64,000 nucleotides of DNA from Bacteroidota bacterium (GCA_016183765.1 JACPEA010000013.1:532986-596985); one strand, 5' to 3'. Counted from the first letter of the stretch, positions 44,701 to 53,888 are shown. Numbers and translations are program-made. The notes: generated from the letters alone by a model not told the origin.

Positions 44701-45030
44701 GCGGCACCACTGGGTAAGAAAAACTACACCAGGAGCAATAATGCCGGAAGCGTATTGCAGAGTAACAACTCGCGATTCTATGAAAAAGGAGATTACCTGG
44801 CTTGTCGCGAAATTACCCTATCGTATGATTTTTCGAAATCATTGCTGTCCAGAACAAAGATCATCTCACAGGCCAGGGTTTATGTAAGTGCAAGTAACCT
44901 GTTTTACATTACCAAGTTTACCGGACCTTCTCCCGAACCTCCGGTATCAGGTGGAACGGTTACCGGTATCTATGCAGGTACCTATCCCACTCCTAAATCA
45001 TTTGTATTGGGTGTTCAGGTTTCCTTTTAA
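41731..45030 (+). CDS. SusC/RagA-type TonB-dependent transporter of the sialic-acid locus
   Basis: A 1099-residue outer-membrane transporter. Start at 41731 (MKSTFFLMRW), with a signal peptide ending LSAQS; earlier in-frame codons from 41581 run through the terminator and promoter. A carboxypeptidase-D-like domain (about 27-110, KITGTVLSETDGSPMQGVVV), plug (about 115-235, VVVIGYGTQSRRNVTSAIT and GVILITTRQGK) and barrel ending QVSF follow. Unlike the SusC of locus 1 it has no STN domain, so it should not signal to a FecR; control by the GntR operator fits. It is followed after 20 bases by its SusD partner. Expected cargo is sialic acid or sialylated oligosaccharides, as with NanO of Bacteroidota. 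Confidence 0.95.
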   Translation: MKSTFFLMRWILAFAAVFIVTSLSAQSRKITGTVLSETDGSPMQGVVVTVKGKKVVTQTEANGAFSLLAQKGDVLTFSFTGYVNAEVVIADNDIVNLKLKSDVANLGDVVVIGYGTQSRRNVTSAITKLDKDVLASVPRANIGSALQGTVAGLQVVNGTGQPGTSPLILLRGGASINSPGSPLVVVDGIIRAYNDIPSEDIASVELLKDAAATAIYGARANNGVILITTRQGKAGTAQVTYKFTGGNNKRRNGYNYMNAKDYIYYNRLGNLNSGRTLGQVNSSRGYGLLAGAADLASFDIRRYDATTSDLLTKGWDTVGDPYGGTLIFKDHSKEVENLVFRNTYTQDHYVNVTGGNDRGKYFASFDYYKEDGVIIGSGYKRFSGTLNGSYKIKPNLEVSSGVTLSTSSQLGVIGSEINTLYRTMAIWPTFNPWLDSAKTQPNPGNGNTDGNTLYWLGKRDVTNEVNRITFNTSVKWDLLPGLYIKATGAGYLFEGLDQGFSRATQLYANIFTTPQSYSNTTRESYASFSRSFQQQYNAIVNYTKTFADKHNVNAMLGAEYYGTRQFDMQVLGTLAPTDDISTVNAATTFAAGSNYTTKSEYRIVSSFGRLNYDFDQKYLLSLVFRNDGVSSLPSGNKFGFFPGMSAGWNLHRESFFQKSGLSSFINTIKPRFSYGQNGNVAGLGRYEVQGGYGSQGLYNNAAGFLNTAIINNNLRWEKSKTTDIGIDLGMLKNRIVFTFDYYNRITSDLITNLSLPSYIGFGSVRTNLGSYQNKGYEFSVNANILNKANGLRLDVGANASFVKNKILQLPNNGNDKNRQGGLQVYDPASGKVVWVGGLQEGEALGNIYAYKQVSIFASDAEVAKIAGTRKDLVAGISGPNSTYGSGKITAGDVNWLDVDNNDTIDSRDQVYIGNINPKWTGGFTTNLSFKGFSLYTRFEFALGHTIYNDLIARTLGNYQGTFNYFDLQKSAWSPTNTNTDVPKVYYADQVAAPLGKKNYTRSNNAGSVLQSNNSRFYEKGDYLACREITLSYDFSKSLLSRTKIISQARVYVSASNLFYITKFTGPSPEPPVSGGTVTGIYAGTYPTPKSFVLGVQVSF

Positions 45031-45050
45031 CATATCTAACAAATCATTTT

Positions 45051-46583
45051 ATGAAAAAGAATATCATATTATTAGCAACAGGCCTAACGCTGGTTTCGAT
45101 GTTCAGCGCCTGTACCAAACAAATAGAACTAGCGCCGGTGAGCAGCATCAGCGACGCCAATTTCTGGCAAACGCCTGAACAGGTAGACGCGTTTGTATCC
45201 GGACTGCATAACAGGTTCAGAGGTAGCGTAGGTACTTTCCAGAGCCTGGGTGAAATGAGATCCGATATCTTCGGAACTGATCCGGGTTCCAGCTCTGCAT
45301 TTACCGGTGAAGCAACACAGGGTGTGGAGCGCTTGTGGACGAATAACCTGGATATGGATAACCCCGGTGTATCTGCATTCGGCGGTTTTTATTCCAATAT
45401 CGTACAGATCAACCTGCTGATCAGTAAGCTGAACAGCACCAATATCGTGACTCCTGCCAATAAGGGTTACTATCTCGGTATCGCTTATGGTATGCGTGCT
45501 TATTACTACTTCCATATGTACAGGACATGGGGTAAAGCGATTATTCAGACAGAGCCCACCACTTCTATCGATATTGCAAGCCTGGCCAAAGCAGCTTCTA
45601 CTGAGGCAGAAGTGATCAAGCTGATCAAGGATGATATTGATAATTCCATCAACAGTTTCGGGACCAGCTATACATTCCGTAATGCCAAGTCTTACTGGTC
45701 AAAACCTGCCAGCCTGATGCTGAAAGCGGAAGTATATCTCTGGACAAGTTCAAAAGGTGGCGGTACGGTAGATGCAACGATTGCCAAAACTGCTTTGACC
45801 GATATACAGACGAATACGGCCGGCCTGACTTTACAATCGAACTATGCCAATATTTTTGCTACTACCAATCGCGGTAACAGCGAGATCATATTTGCGGTAA
45901 GAAACCTGCTGAATGAAAGCACGCTTCCTTTTGCCGGAACCTTCCTGCCACAATCAGGATTGATCGCGAATTATTATGACTCTGTGGGCAACCGCAAGTT
46001 CAATGTAACTACCGATAACTGGGGAGGCTTACTCCGCGCGCCGATCAAGATCGCTACGCTCAGGAAATTTAACGATGCCGACAGCCGTAAATGGGCCTCC
46101 ATACAACCTGCGTATAACCTGGTAAGTGGTAAATACGTGATCGCGGGTTGTTTTGTGAGTAAATACCAGGGCGAACAGAATGCAGGAGCCCGTTCATACA
46201 CCAACGACTTCCCGATCTACCGTTATGCCGACCTGTTGTTATTGCTGGCAGAAGCAAAAGTGATCCTGGGTGAAAGTCCGGCAACAGAACTCAACCTGGT
46301 TCGGGCAAGGGCCTATGGCAGCAACTATTCTGCAGCCGTGCAGGGATTCCCTAACCAGGCCATAGATGCCAATCCCAAAGACGCAGTGCTGCAGGAGCGG
46401 TTCTTCGAATTTATTTTCGAGGGCAAGAGGTGGTACGATCTGAGAAGGGCAGGAGACAGTTATGTTTTTGCCAATACCAGCATGCCCAGTTATGAAACTT
46501 ACCGGTTATTATGGCCGATCGACAGAAACAGCCTGACCAATAACCGGTCATTGGTACAGAATCCGGGTTATCCCAGTTTCTAA
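45051..46583 (+). CDS. SusD/RagB-family surface lipoprotein of the sialic-acid locus
   Basis: A 510-residue lipoprotein (signal ending MFSAC, lipidated Cys about 21). It is of the canonical SusD/RagB type with an N-terminal SusD-like_3 region (ISDANFWQTPEQVDAFVSGL), tetratricopeptide-like helices (MRAYYYFHMYRTWGKAI) and the C-terminal signature FEFIFEGKRWYDLRRAGD. It captures substrate for the SusC encoded 20 bases upstream. By position it corresponds to NanU, the sialic-acid-binding SusD-like protein known from Bacteroidota nan loci; specificity here is inferred. A strong hairpin follows its stop. Confidence 0.94.
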   Translation: MKKNIILLATGLTLVSMFSACTKQIELAPVSSISDANFWQTPEQVDAFVSGLHNRFRGSVGTFQSLGEMRSDIFGTDPGSSSAFTGEATQGVERLWTNNLDMDNPGVSAFGGFYSNIVQINLLISKLNSTNIVTPANKGYYLGIAYGMRAYYYFHMYRTWGKAIIQTEPTTSIDIASLAKAASTEAEVIKLIKDDIDNSINSFGTSYTFRNAKSYWSKPASLMLKAEVYLWTSSKGGGTVDATIAKTALTDIQTNTAGLTLQSNYANIFATTNRGNSEIIFAVRNLLNESTLPFAGTFLPQSGLIANYYDSVGNRKFNVTTDNWGGLLRAPIKIATLRKFNDADSRKWASIQPAYNLVSGKYVIAGCFVSKYQGEQNAGARSYTNDFPIYRYADLLLLLAEAKVILGESPATELNLVRARAYGSNYSAAVQGFPNQAIDANPKDAVLQERFFEFIFEGKRWYDLRRAGDSYVFANTSMPSYETYRLLWPIDRNSLTNNRSLVQNPGYPSF

Positions 46584-46651
46584 AATATCGGTGTATAAAA
46601 TATTCGTTTTAGCATAGCAAGGAAGCAGTTTAGGTTATTAAGCTGACTGCA

Positions 46652-46680
46652 AAACCGGGGATTTTTATCCCCGGTTTCTT
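46652..46680 (+). terminator. Hairpin between susD and nanA
   Basis: A perfect 11-bp stem, AAACCGGGGAT paired with ATCCCCGGTTT, with a TTTT loop (46663-46666), followed by a pyrimidine-rich tail. It looks like an intrinsic terminator or attenuator that would lower expression of the cytoplasmic nan genes relative to susCD. Confidence 0.8.
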
Positions 46681-46720
46681 AAATTATTGTTTTTTCGGTT
46701 TTAATTTTTAAGTTACGATT

Positions 46721-47662
46721 ATGAAAATTGAACATTTGCACGGATTGATCGCGGCCCCTTTCACTCCTATGCACAAAGATGGTTCTCTGAATCTGTCTGT
46801 CATACCCGCCTATTATGCGTTACTGAAAGAAAATGGCGTGACCGGTGCGTTTATTACCGGATCAACGGGCGAAGGTGTTTCTCTTACCCTCAATGAGAAA
46901 AAAGAAGTGGCGGAAGCCTGGGCGGACTGTGGTAAAAATGATCCTGATTTCAAAGTGATGCCCTTGGTGGGCGGAACCTGTATTGCAGACTGTATTCACC
47001 TGGCACAACATGCTAAGAAGATCGGCCTGTATGCAGTTGCTTTCACGGCGCCGTTTTATTTTAAGCCGGCTAACGTTGGGATGCTTGCAGAAGCCTGTAT
47101 GGCAGTGGCTGGCTCCGTTCCGGATATGCCTTTTTATTATTACCATATTCCCGTTCTGAATGGAGTCGATTTTCCGATGATCGATCTGCTGCATGCCCTG
47201 CATGGTCAATTGCCCAATTTTGCAGGAGTCAAGTATACGCACGAGGATTTCATGGATTTTCAATCCTGCCTGAACTTTGCGAATGGACAGTATGATATGC
47301 TTTGGGGACGGGATGAGAACATGCTGTCGGCCCTGGCCGTAGGTGCCAAAGGGGCTGTGGGCAGTACCTTTAATTATGCAGCTCCGTTATATTATCAGCT
47401 GATCGATGCTTTCCAGAACAACGAGCTTGAACAGGCCCGTTCACTGCAGCAGAAATCGATCGATATGATCCGGCTGCTGGGCAAATATGGCGGTATTTCT
47501 GTGGGGAAAGCCTACATGAAATTAGTAGGGCTTGATTGCGGGGAATTTAGATTGCCTGTAAGGAATATGAGCGCTTCCGATTTTGAAAATTTCAGAAAGG
47601 ATGTGGACAAACTGCTATTTCATACATTCAAATCAAGAGCCCCGCAGATGGCCGGATCCTGA
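46721..47662 (+). CDS. nanA: N-acetylneuraminate lyase
   Basis: A 313-residue member of the DHDPS/NAL aldolase family. The TIM-barrel start LHGLIAAPFTPMHKDGSLN, the pyruvate-binding motif GSTGEG, the catalytic tyrosine in YYYHIPVLNGV and the Schiff-base lysine in FAGVKYTHEDF are all visible, with GRDENMLSALAVGAKGAVGS near the end, as in sialic-acid lyases. It splits Neu5Ac into ManNAc and pyruvate in the cytoplasm. It lies 137 bases after susD, beyond a hairpin, and 10 bases before the mutarotase gene. The NanM, transporter and epimerase neighbours leave little doubt about the substrate. Confidence 0.93.
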   Translation: MKIEHLHGLIAAPFTPMHKDGSLNLSVIPAYYALLKENGVTGAFITGSTGEGVSLTLNEKKEVAEAWADCGKNDPDFKVMPLVGGTCIADCIHLAQHAKKIGLYAVAFTAPFYFKPANVGMLAEACMAVAGSVPDMPFYYYHIPVLNGVDFPMIDLLHALHGQLPNFAGVKYTHEDFMDFQSCLNFANGQYDMLWGRDENMLSALAVGAKGAVGSTFNYAAPLYYQLIDAFQNNELEQARSLQQKSIDMIRLLGKYGGISVGKAYMKLVGLDCGEFRLPVRNMSASDFENFRKDVDKLLFHTFKSRAPQMAGS

Positions 47663-47672
47663 TCTAACCGAA

Positions 47673-48848
47673 ATGAAAAAAATATTCTTCCATACGGCAA
47701 CCCTTCTTACTTTGATCTCCTCTTCCGTTACACTTGCTGCTCAAGGCAAGGACCCCGTTTCTATTAACTGGTCATTGCTGGGGACTTTACCCCAGCCCGC
47801 TAATGGACAGCACGCAGGACTGGCTGGTGCATTTATCGGTGCCTGCGGTCCCTATCTGTGGATCGCCGGTGGCGCTAATTTCAGTAATGGATTACCCTGG
47901 GAGGGCGGTACGAAAGTTTTACACGATACTGTTTTTTATTTTCACAGGAACAGTCAGCAGGCTGTTCTGTTGCCGCAACGCAGCCGGTTGCCTTTTGCCG
48001 TGGCATATGGTACCAGTATTCGTGTACCCAATGCAGTAGCCTGTATTGGCGGACAAACCGCAACAGGGTTTTCAGAAAAAGCCTTCCTGGCAAAATTATC
48101 AGAGCAAACTGGCTCACTTGTTCTTGAGGACCTGCCCGATCTCCCATATGGCCTGGCCAATGCGGCAGGAGCACTTGCCGGAAACAGATTGTTTGTAGCG
48201 GGTGGAGAGAATGAAAAAGGTGTTGCCAGCTCATTGCTTATGCTCGATCTTTCCGCCGATAAACCTGCATGGAAAACACTGGCAGATCTTCCGCATGCGG
48301 TATCACATACCCTGTTGGTAGCACAGACATACAGGAACAAGACATACTTATACCTCGTTGGTGGCAGGCGAAAAGATGTTTCAGGCATCAGTGAATTATA
48401 TGCAACCGTATACCGCTATGCGATCGATGCGGATAAATGGGAGCCCTGTGCGTCTTTACCTTACCCCTTGTCAGCACAAACCGGATTGGCCTGCGGATCG
48501 GAGAACATTCTTGTCCTGGGTGGCGATAAAGGAGTGGTATTTGGAAAAGTAGAAAGAGAGCTGGCCGCCATCGAAAAAGAAAGCGACCCCGTTATCAAAG
48601 CCAGGTTGATCAAAGAGAAAAATGAACTGCAGAATACACATCCCGGCTTCAGCAGGGAAATATTGCAGTACGATACAGAGACGGATGTATGGAATAAAGC
48701 AGGAGACCTTCCATTCCCTACGCCCGTAACGACCCAGGCGATTAATTGGGGAATAGATATTGTATTACCGTCCGGCGAAATTAAGGCAGGTGTTCGTACG
48801 CCGGATATCTGGATCGGAAGAATTGCCGGCCAGGTTAAGAAGAAATAA
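47673..48848 (+). CDS. nanM: N-acetylneuraminate epimerase/mutarotase (NanM-like, Kelch propeller)
   Basis: A 391-residue protein with a signal peptide (about 1-22, ending TLAAQ) and a six-bladed Kelch-type propeller. It is of the cyclically permuted mutarotase family: repeated blades such as YLWIAGGANFSNG, ACIGGQTATGF, LFVAGGENEKG, YLVGGRRKD and ILVLGGDKG. NanM interconverts alpha- and beta-Neu5Ac in the periplasm, which speeds uptake after sialidase releases the alpha anomer. Start at 47673 is 10 bases after the lyase stop; an in-frame opening at 47583 lies inside the lyase gene. The insert around residue 300 with many Glu/Lys (ERELAAIEKESD) is found in other family members as well. Confidence 0.9.
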   Translation: MKKIFFHTATLLTLISSSVTLAAQGKDPVSINWSLLGTLPQPANGQHAGLAGAFIGACGPYLWIAGGANFSNGLPWEGGTKVLHDTVFYFHRNSQQAVLLPQRSRLPFAVAYGTSIRVPNAVACIGGQTATGFSEKAFLAKLSEQTGSLVLEDLPDLPYGLANAAGALAGNRLFVAGGENEKGVASSLLMLDLSADKPAWKTLADLPHAVSHTLLVAQTYRNKTYLYLVGGRRKDVSGISELYATVYRYAIDADKWEPCASLPYPLSAQTGLACGSENILVLGGDKGVVFGKVERELAAIEKESDPVIKARLIKEKNELQNTHPGFSREILQYDTETDVWNKAGDLPFPTPVTTQAINWGIDIVLPSGEIKAGVRTPDIWIGRIAGQVKKK

Positions 48849-48873
48849 AAATTGGCCTAACCAAATTGCAGTC

Positions 48874-50109
48874 ATGGAAACCAATAAAAAATATCCCTGG
48901 GTTGTAGTGGCATTATTATGGGGCGTGGCATTGCTGAATTATATGGACCGGCAAATGCTGGCCACCATGCGTCCCTCCATCCAGGTAGATATTGCCGAGT
49001 TGCATTCGGCTACCAATTTCGGCTACCTGATGGCGATATTTCTCTGGATCTACGGTTTGATGAGCCCGGTCTCCGGCATCTTCGCAGATAAGTTCAACCG
49101 CAAATGGATCATCGTCGGAAGTTTGTTCGTTTGGTCCGGAGTAACCTTTGCCATGGGATACGCTACCCATTTTCAGGAACTGTACTGGTTACGCGCCATC
49201 ATGGGGGTGAGTGAAGCCCTTTACATACCGGCCGCCTTATCACTGATCGCAGACTTTCATTCAGACAAAACACGCTCACTCGCTATCGGTATCCACATGA
49301 CGGGTTTGTATATGGGACAGGCATTGGGTGGTTTCGGGGCCACGGTAGCCGCCACTTATTCCTGGCAATCTGCTTTTCATTCTTTCGGACTGATCGGCAT
49401 GGTGTATGCCCTGATACTGGTTATTTTTCTCAGGGAGAAAAATGGTGCAAGGGGAACCGCTGATCAACAAGCGACCGGTAGCACAGGAACTTCTCTGTGG
49501 AAAAATCTGCGTGCACTATTATCCAATGTTTCCTTCTGGATCATCCTGCTGTACTTTGCCGTTGTCAGCATTCCCGGATGGGCAGTAAAGAACTGGTTAC
49601 CTACCCTGTTCTCAGATAACCTGCATATCGATATGGCACAGGCAGGCCCTTTATCCACCATCACCATTGCAGCAGCTTCCTTCCTGGGTGTAATTGTGGG
49701 TGGTGTATTATCCGACAGGTGGTCGCAAAAAAATCCCAGGGGAAGGATCTTCACCAGTGCCATCGGTTTGTTCCTCACCATACCTTCCTTATTGCTGATC
49801 GGTTTTGGCCATAGCCTGGTACATGTAATTACCGCCGCTTTTTGTTTCGGATTTGGTTATGGTATGTTCGATGCCAATAATATGCCGATACTTTGTCAGT
49901 TCGTTTCTCCCAAGAACAGAGCAACAGGTTATGGACTGATGAATATGGCAGGCGTTTTTGCCGGAGCACTGATCACGAACCTGCTGGGCAAATCGATGGA
50001 CGCAGGAAACCTCGGAAGAGATTTTGCCATGCTGGCCGGTATCGTACTGGTGGTACTTTGTATACAGCTGTATTTTCTCCGGCCTGCAACCCATACGATT
50101 TCAGATTGA
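48874..50109 (+). CDS. MFS transporter, probable sialic-acid carrier
   Basis: A 411-residue major-facilitator protein with 12 hydrophobic segments. The loop after helix 1 has LNYMDRQMLATM, typical of the anion:cation symporter (ACS) group to which sialic-acid and hexuronate carriers belong. The helix 2-3 loop reads GIFADKFNRKWI, and the second half has VGGVLSDRWSQKNPRGR. It should move Neu5Ac across the inner membrane with protons. In Bacteroides the nan operon also uses an MFS carrier (NanT). The gene starts 25 bases after the mutarotase and ends 26 bases before the epimerase, so it is in the same operon. Start at 48874 rather than an upstream ATG inside nanM. Confidence 0.9.
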   Translation: METNKKYPWVVVALLWGVALLNYMDRQMLATMRPSIQVDIAELHSATNFGYLMAIFLWIYGLMSPVSGIFADKFNRKWIIVGSLFVWSGVTFAMGYATHFQELYWLRAIMGVSEALYIPAALSLIADFHSDKTRSLAIGIHMTGLYMGQALGGFGATVAATYSWQSAFHSFGLIGMVYALILVIFLREKNGARGTADQQATGSTGTSLWKNLRALLSNVSFWIILLYFAVVSIPGWAVKNWLPTLFSDNLHIDMAQAGPLSTITIAAASFLGVIVGGVLSDRWSQKNPRGRIFTSAIGLFLTIPSLLLIGFGHSLVHVITAAFCFGFGYGMFDANNMPILCQFVSPKNRATGYGLMNMAGVFAGALITNLLGKSMDAGNLGRDFAMLAGIVLVVLCIQLYFLRPATHTISD

Positions 50110-50135
50110 TAGTATATTGATAAATCCATACAGAA

Positions 50136-51317
50136 ATGGCATACACAAAAGAGCAACTGCATCAATTGCAGGCGTTTTACACAGATCAGTTACTGAACGA
50201 TACGGTGCCCTTCTGGTTCCCCCGCAGTTTTGATCGGGAACAGCAAGGCTTTTTACTGATGCGCGACAGGGATGGTTCCCTGCTCGACGATGATAAAGCT
50301 GTATGGATACAGGGACGGGCCACCTGGTTGCTGGCAACCCTGTACAATACCGTTGAACCCAAAAAAGAATGGCTGGAAGGTGCGGAACTCGGTTATCAGT
50401 TTCTGAAGAAACATTGTTTCGATGCTGATGGACAGATGTTCTTTCATGTAACCAGGGATGGCAAACCCATCCGTAAGCGCCGGTATTTTTTTTCTGAAAC
50501 ATTTGCGGTCATTGCTTTTGCAGCCTATGCCAAAGCCACAGGCAATGAAACGATTGCGGCGGAAGCACGGGAATTATTTGGGAAATGCATCACCTATGCT
50601 ACCACACCCGGCATATTGCCGCCTAAGTATACAGGTAACAGACCCTCGAAAGGTATCGGGGTGCCGATGATCATGATCAATACCGCACAACAATTGCGTG
50701 ATACGATCGGCGACGACCGGTGTGATGAATGGATCAGCAAGTGGATCCGTGAGATAGAAACGGATTTTGTGAAAGATGATATCCGTTGCGTGATGGAACA
50801 GGTGGCGCCGGACGGGTCCATTATCGATCATATAGACGGGCGCACCCTTAATCCCGGGCATGCCATAGAAGGCGCCTGGTTTATCCTGCAGGAATCACGG
50901 TACCGGAACAATGACCCGCATCTGATTGGGCTGGCTTGCCGTATGCTGGATTATATGTGGGAGCGGGGCTGGGACAAAGAATATGGCGGCATCCTGTATT
51001 TCAGGGATGTGTACGGCAAACCGGTACAGGAATACTGGCAGGATATGAAATTCTGGTGGCCGCATAATGAGGTCATCATTGCAACCCTGCTGGCCTTCCT
51101 GGTTACGGGCGATCAGAAATATGCAGACTGGCACCAGCAGGTGCATGCGTACGCCTATACGCATTTTCATGACAAGGAACATGGGGAGTGGTACGGTTAC
51201 CTTCACCGCGACGGAACCGTAGCCCAGGCCGCCAAAGGCAACCTCTTCAAAGGCCCCTTTCACCTGCCGCGACAGGAATGGTTCTGCATGCAGGTACTGA
51301 AGGAGTATATGCACTGA
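50136..51317 (+). CDS. AGE-family N-acylglucosamine 2-epimerase
   Basis: A 393-residue cytoplasmic enzyme of the renin-binding-protein/N-acylglucosamine 2-epimerase family with an (alpha/alpha)6 barrel. Active-site regions are visible as TLNPGHAIEGAWF (His), FWWPHNEVIIA (His) and HLPRQEW. It converts ManNAc from the lyase into GlcNAc, the route known from Bacteroides fragilis, where the lyase, this epimerase and the MFS carrier form nanLET. A GlcNAc kinase of the RokA type would be needed next and is not in this window. The gene is the last of the nanA-nanM-MFS-epimerase run; the next gene begins about 107 bases later. Confidence 0.93.
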   Translation: MAYTKEQLHQLQAFYTDQLLNDTVPFWFPRSFDREQQGFLLMRDRDGSLLDDDKAVWIQGRATWLLATLYNTVEPKKEWLEGAELGYQFLKKHCFDADGQMFFHVTRDGKPIRKRRYFFSETFAVIAFAAYAKATGNETIAAEARELFGKCITYATTPGILPPKYTGNRPSKGIGVPMIMINTAQQLRDTIGDDRCDEWISKWIREIETDFVKDDIRCVMEQVAPDGSIIDHIDGRTLNPGHAIEGAWFILQESRYRNNDPHLIGLACRMLDYMWERGWDKEYGGILYFRDVYGKPVQEYWQDMKFWWPHNEVIIATLLAFLVTGDQKYADWHQQVHAYAYTHFHDKEHGEWYGYLHRDGTVAQAAKGNLFKGPFHLPRQEWFCMQVLKEYMH

Positions 51318-51424
51318 TTGCTTTCCCCCAAAGCCGCTGATCTGTCAAAATCGGCATTGAAGTGATTATGCCGTATTTTCAGGAAACATACTGTCTTTTT
51401 CTATTCACCACAACAACCCGCCGT

Positions 51425-52765
51425 ATGCCAACGATTGTTACAAGAGGTATTCCTGTTTTCCTGCTGTTCTTGGTGAGTTGGTTGGGTAATGCCCAGTCAA
51501 AGATCGATGCAACTTCCATCCGTCCAAAAATGCAATGGTTTGCCGATGCCAAGCTGGGTATATTTATTCACGCAGGAATTTATAGTGTTAAGGGCGTGGA
51601 TGAGTCCTGGAGTTTTCACAATGGCAAGATCAGTTATGCTGACTATATGCAGCAGCTGCAGGGCTTCACACTGGCTAAATATGATCCCGCATATTGGGCA
51701 GAGTTGATCAGGGAATCCGGTGCAAGGTATGCCGTTATCACCACCAAACACCACGATGGCGTGTCGATGTATGATACCCGTCAAAATGACCTCAGCATCG
51801 CAAAAGCCACTCCCGCTAAACGCGATATGATCCGCCCTTTTTACGAGGAATTGAGGAAACGGAATATCAAAACAGGTGCATATTATTCGCTGATCGACTG
51901 GTCGCATCCGGATTATCCCGGTTTCCTGAAAGACAGCTCCCGGTACCAGGTAAAATATGATTATAACCGCTGGAACCGTTTCCGGAATTTTTTCCAGTCG
52001 CAGATACAGGAGATCAATTTGTTGTTTAAACCCGATCTCTGGTGGTTCGATGGCGATTGGGAGCACAGCGCCGAAGAATGGGAATCACAAAAAGTACGTA
52101 ACATCATATTGTCAGCCAACCCCAATGCCATTATCAACGGCCGTTTGCAGGGATATGGCGATTATGAAACACCCGAACAGAATTTTCCCGTATCCAAACC
52201 CCAATACAACTGGTGGGAACTTTGTATGACTACCAACGATAACTGGGGGTTTCATAACGATGAGAACTGGAAAACGCCCTATGAAGTGATCAGCATTTTT
52301 GTAGATGCGGTATCCAACGGGGGAAACCTGTTATTGGATATGGGACCCAAAGAAGACGGCACCATTCCGGAACCACAGGTGCAGGTACTGAAAGAACTGG
52401 GTAAATGGAACCGGAAAAACGGGGAAGCCATTTTTAACACAGTGGCTGGTATTCCCAAAGGACATTTTTATGGTGCTACCACACTGTCGAAAGATTCTAC
52501 CACGCTGTTTCTTTTCCTGCAGGGAAAGATCAGCGGCAATATTACCCTCAAGGGGCTGAAAAATAAAATTCAGGAGATATCGGTAGTAGGAAACAATACC
52601 CGTCTCTCGCATAAGATCGTAGGCAAGATATCCTGGAGTCCCGTTCCGGGCCTGGTATATATTCATGTTCCCGAAGGAGTGCAGGATCCCTATGTTACCG
52701 TGTTGAAACTGAAGCTGGACAAACCTATACAGTTATACAGTGGAAAAGGAGGATTGTCTGAATAG
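51425..52765 (+). CDS. Secreted GH29 alpha-L-fucosidase
   Basis: A 446-residue secreted enzyme of GH29. The catalytic domain starts MQWFADAKLGIFIHAGIYSV and contains RYAVITTKHHDGVSMYDT, with conserved His-His, and the nucleophile aspartate in LWWFDGDWEH. A C-terminal beta-sandwich ends the protein. It removes terminal L-fucose from glycans such as mucin O-glycans or milk oligosaccharides, which fits the sialidase, hexosaminidase and acetylesterase nearby. Start taken at 51425 (MPTIVTRGIPVF), which gives a signal peptide ending LGNAQ; the frame is open from 51362. It probably belongs to the same regulon but may have its own promoter. Confidence 0.9.
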   Translation: MPTIVTRGIPVFLLFLVSWLGNAQSKIDATSIRPKMQWFADAKLGIFIHAGIYSVKGVDESWSFHNGKISYADYMQQLQGFTLAKYDPAYWAELIRESGARYAVITTKHHDGVSMYDTRQNDLSIAKATPAKRDMIRPFYEELRKRNIKTGAYYSLIDWSHPDYPGFLKDSSRYQVKYDYNRWNRFRNFFQSQIQEINLLFKPDLWWFDGDWEHSAEEWESQKVRNIILSANPNAIINGRLQGYGDYETPEQNFPVSKPQYNWWELCMTTNDNWGFHNDENWKTPYEVISIFVDAVSNGGNLLLDMGPKEDGTIPEPQVQVLKELGKWNRKNGEAIFNTVAGIPKGHFYGATTLSKDSTTLFLFLQGKISGNITLKGLKNKIQEISVVGNNTRLSHKIVGKISWSPVPGLVYIHVPEGVQDPYVTVLKLKLDKPIQLYSGKGGLSE

Positions 52766-52805
52766 TTGTTGATCAACCGTAGCATCCCGCCTCGTTGTTG
52801 AATAG

Positions 52806-52813
52806 TATCTTTG
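52806..52813 (+). promoter_or_regulatory. Bacteroidota -7 element upstream of the LLM oxidoreductase
   Basis: TATCTTTG, an exact match to TAnnTTTG, 25 bases before the ATG of the next gene. No TTTG at the ideal -33 distance was found (CATC is there), so only the -7 box supports it. Confidence 0.5.
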
Positions 52814-52838
52814 CAGAATACTTCTAAAACGATTCGTT

Positions 52839-53888
52839 ATGGAACTGGGTATGATGAGTTTCGCCGATATGGAACCGGAACTGGCCGGAAACAAGGGAGT
52901 GAATGGCAGGCAGCGCATGCAAAACCTGATGGAGGAAATTCAGCTGGCCGATCAGCTGGGTCTCGACGTTTTTGGCTTAGGCGAACACCATCGTCCCGAT
53001 TATGCGGTATCATCGCCGGCAACTGTACTGGCAGCGGCGGCCATGATCACTAAAAAGATACGACTTACCAGTGCCGTTACCGTACTCAGCTCGGATGATC
53101 CGGTAAGGGTGTACCAGGAATTTGCTACGCTCGATCTTTTATCCGGTGGCCGTGCAGAGATCATGGCAGGCCGCGGTTCCTTTATTGAGTCGTTCCCCCT
53201 TTTCGGGTATGATCTGGATGATTATGATTCGCTGTTCACAGAAAAATTAGATCTCTTACTCAAACTCAATCAAAACGAAAAAGTTTCCTGGCAGGGGAAA
53301 CACAGGCCTGCCCTACATGACCTGGGTGTATATCCCAGGGCTTTGCAGCCACAGCTACCTGTGTGGCTGGCGGCAGGCGGTACCCCGGCTTCTGCAGTAA
53401 GGGCCGCCCGACTGGGTTTGCCGTTAATGCTGGCCATCATTGGAGGCATGCCGGAACAGTTTGCTGGGTTCATGAACCTCTATAAACAAACTGCCGTACA
53501 AAACGGTAAACAGATCAGCGAACTGCAGTTGGGGGTGAACAACCATGTATTCATTGCCGAGGATTCACAGCAGGCAGCAGATGATTTCTTTCCCCATTAT
53601 GCCGCTATGATGAGCCGCGTTGGACGCGACAGGGGCTGGCCACCGCTCACCCGCCAGCAATACGAAGCGGCCCGCTCACCTCGCGGTGCATTGATGGTGG
53701 GCAGTGTGGAACAGGTGGTAGAGAAGATCCTGTTCGAACACGAGCTGTTTGGTAATACCCGTTTCCTGGCACAGGCCAGCCTGGGTTTTGTACCCCATGC
53801 CATGACCATGCGTTCCATAGAATTGTTTGGAAACAAAGTAGTGCCGGCTGTGCGGAAAGCGTTGGGCGGCTCAGCAAGCAGCCTGTAA
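52839..53888 (+). CDS. LLM-class flavin-dependent oxidoreductase
   Basis: A 349-residue luciferase-like (bacterial luciferase/F420 or FMN) protein. The TIM-barrel start [14 protein letters not shown], the segment [51 protein letters not shown] and [17 protein letters not shown] are all typical of the family that includes YhbW. It oxidises or reduces an unidentified small organic molecule with reduced flavin. It stands alone between the fucosidase and a converging tRNA gene. There is no sign of a flavin reductase partner. Confidence 0.88.
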   Translation: MELGMMSFADMEPELAGNKGVNGRQRMQNLMEEIQLADQLGLDVFGLGEHHRPDYAVSSPATVLAAAAMITKKIRLTSAVTVLSSDDPVRVYQEFATLDLLSGGRAEIMAGRGSFIESFPLFGYDLDDYDSLFTEKLDLLLKLNQNEKVSWQGKHRPALHDLGVYPRALQPQLPVWLAAGGTPASAVRAARLGLPLMLAIIGGMPEQFAGFMNLYKQTAVQNGKQISELQLGVNNHVFIAEDSQQAADDFFPHYAAMMSRVGRDRGWPPLTRQQYEAARSPRGALMVGSVEQVVEKILFEHELFGNTRFLAQASLGFVPHAMTMRSIELFGNKVVPAVRKALGGSASSL

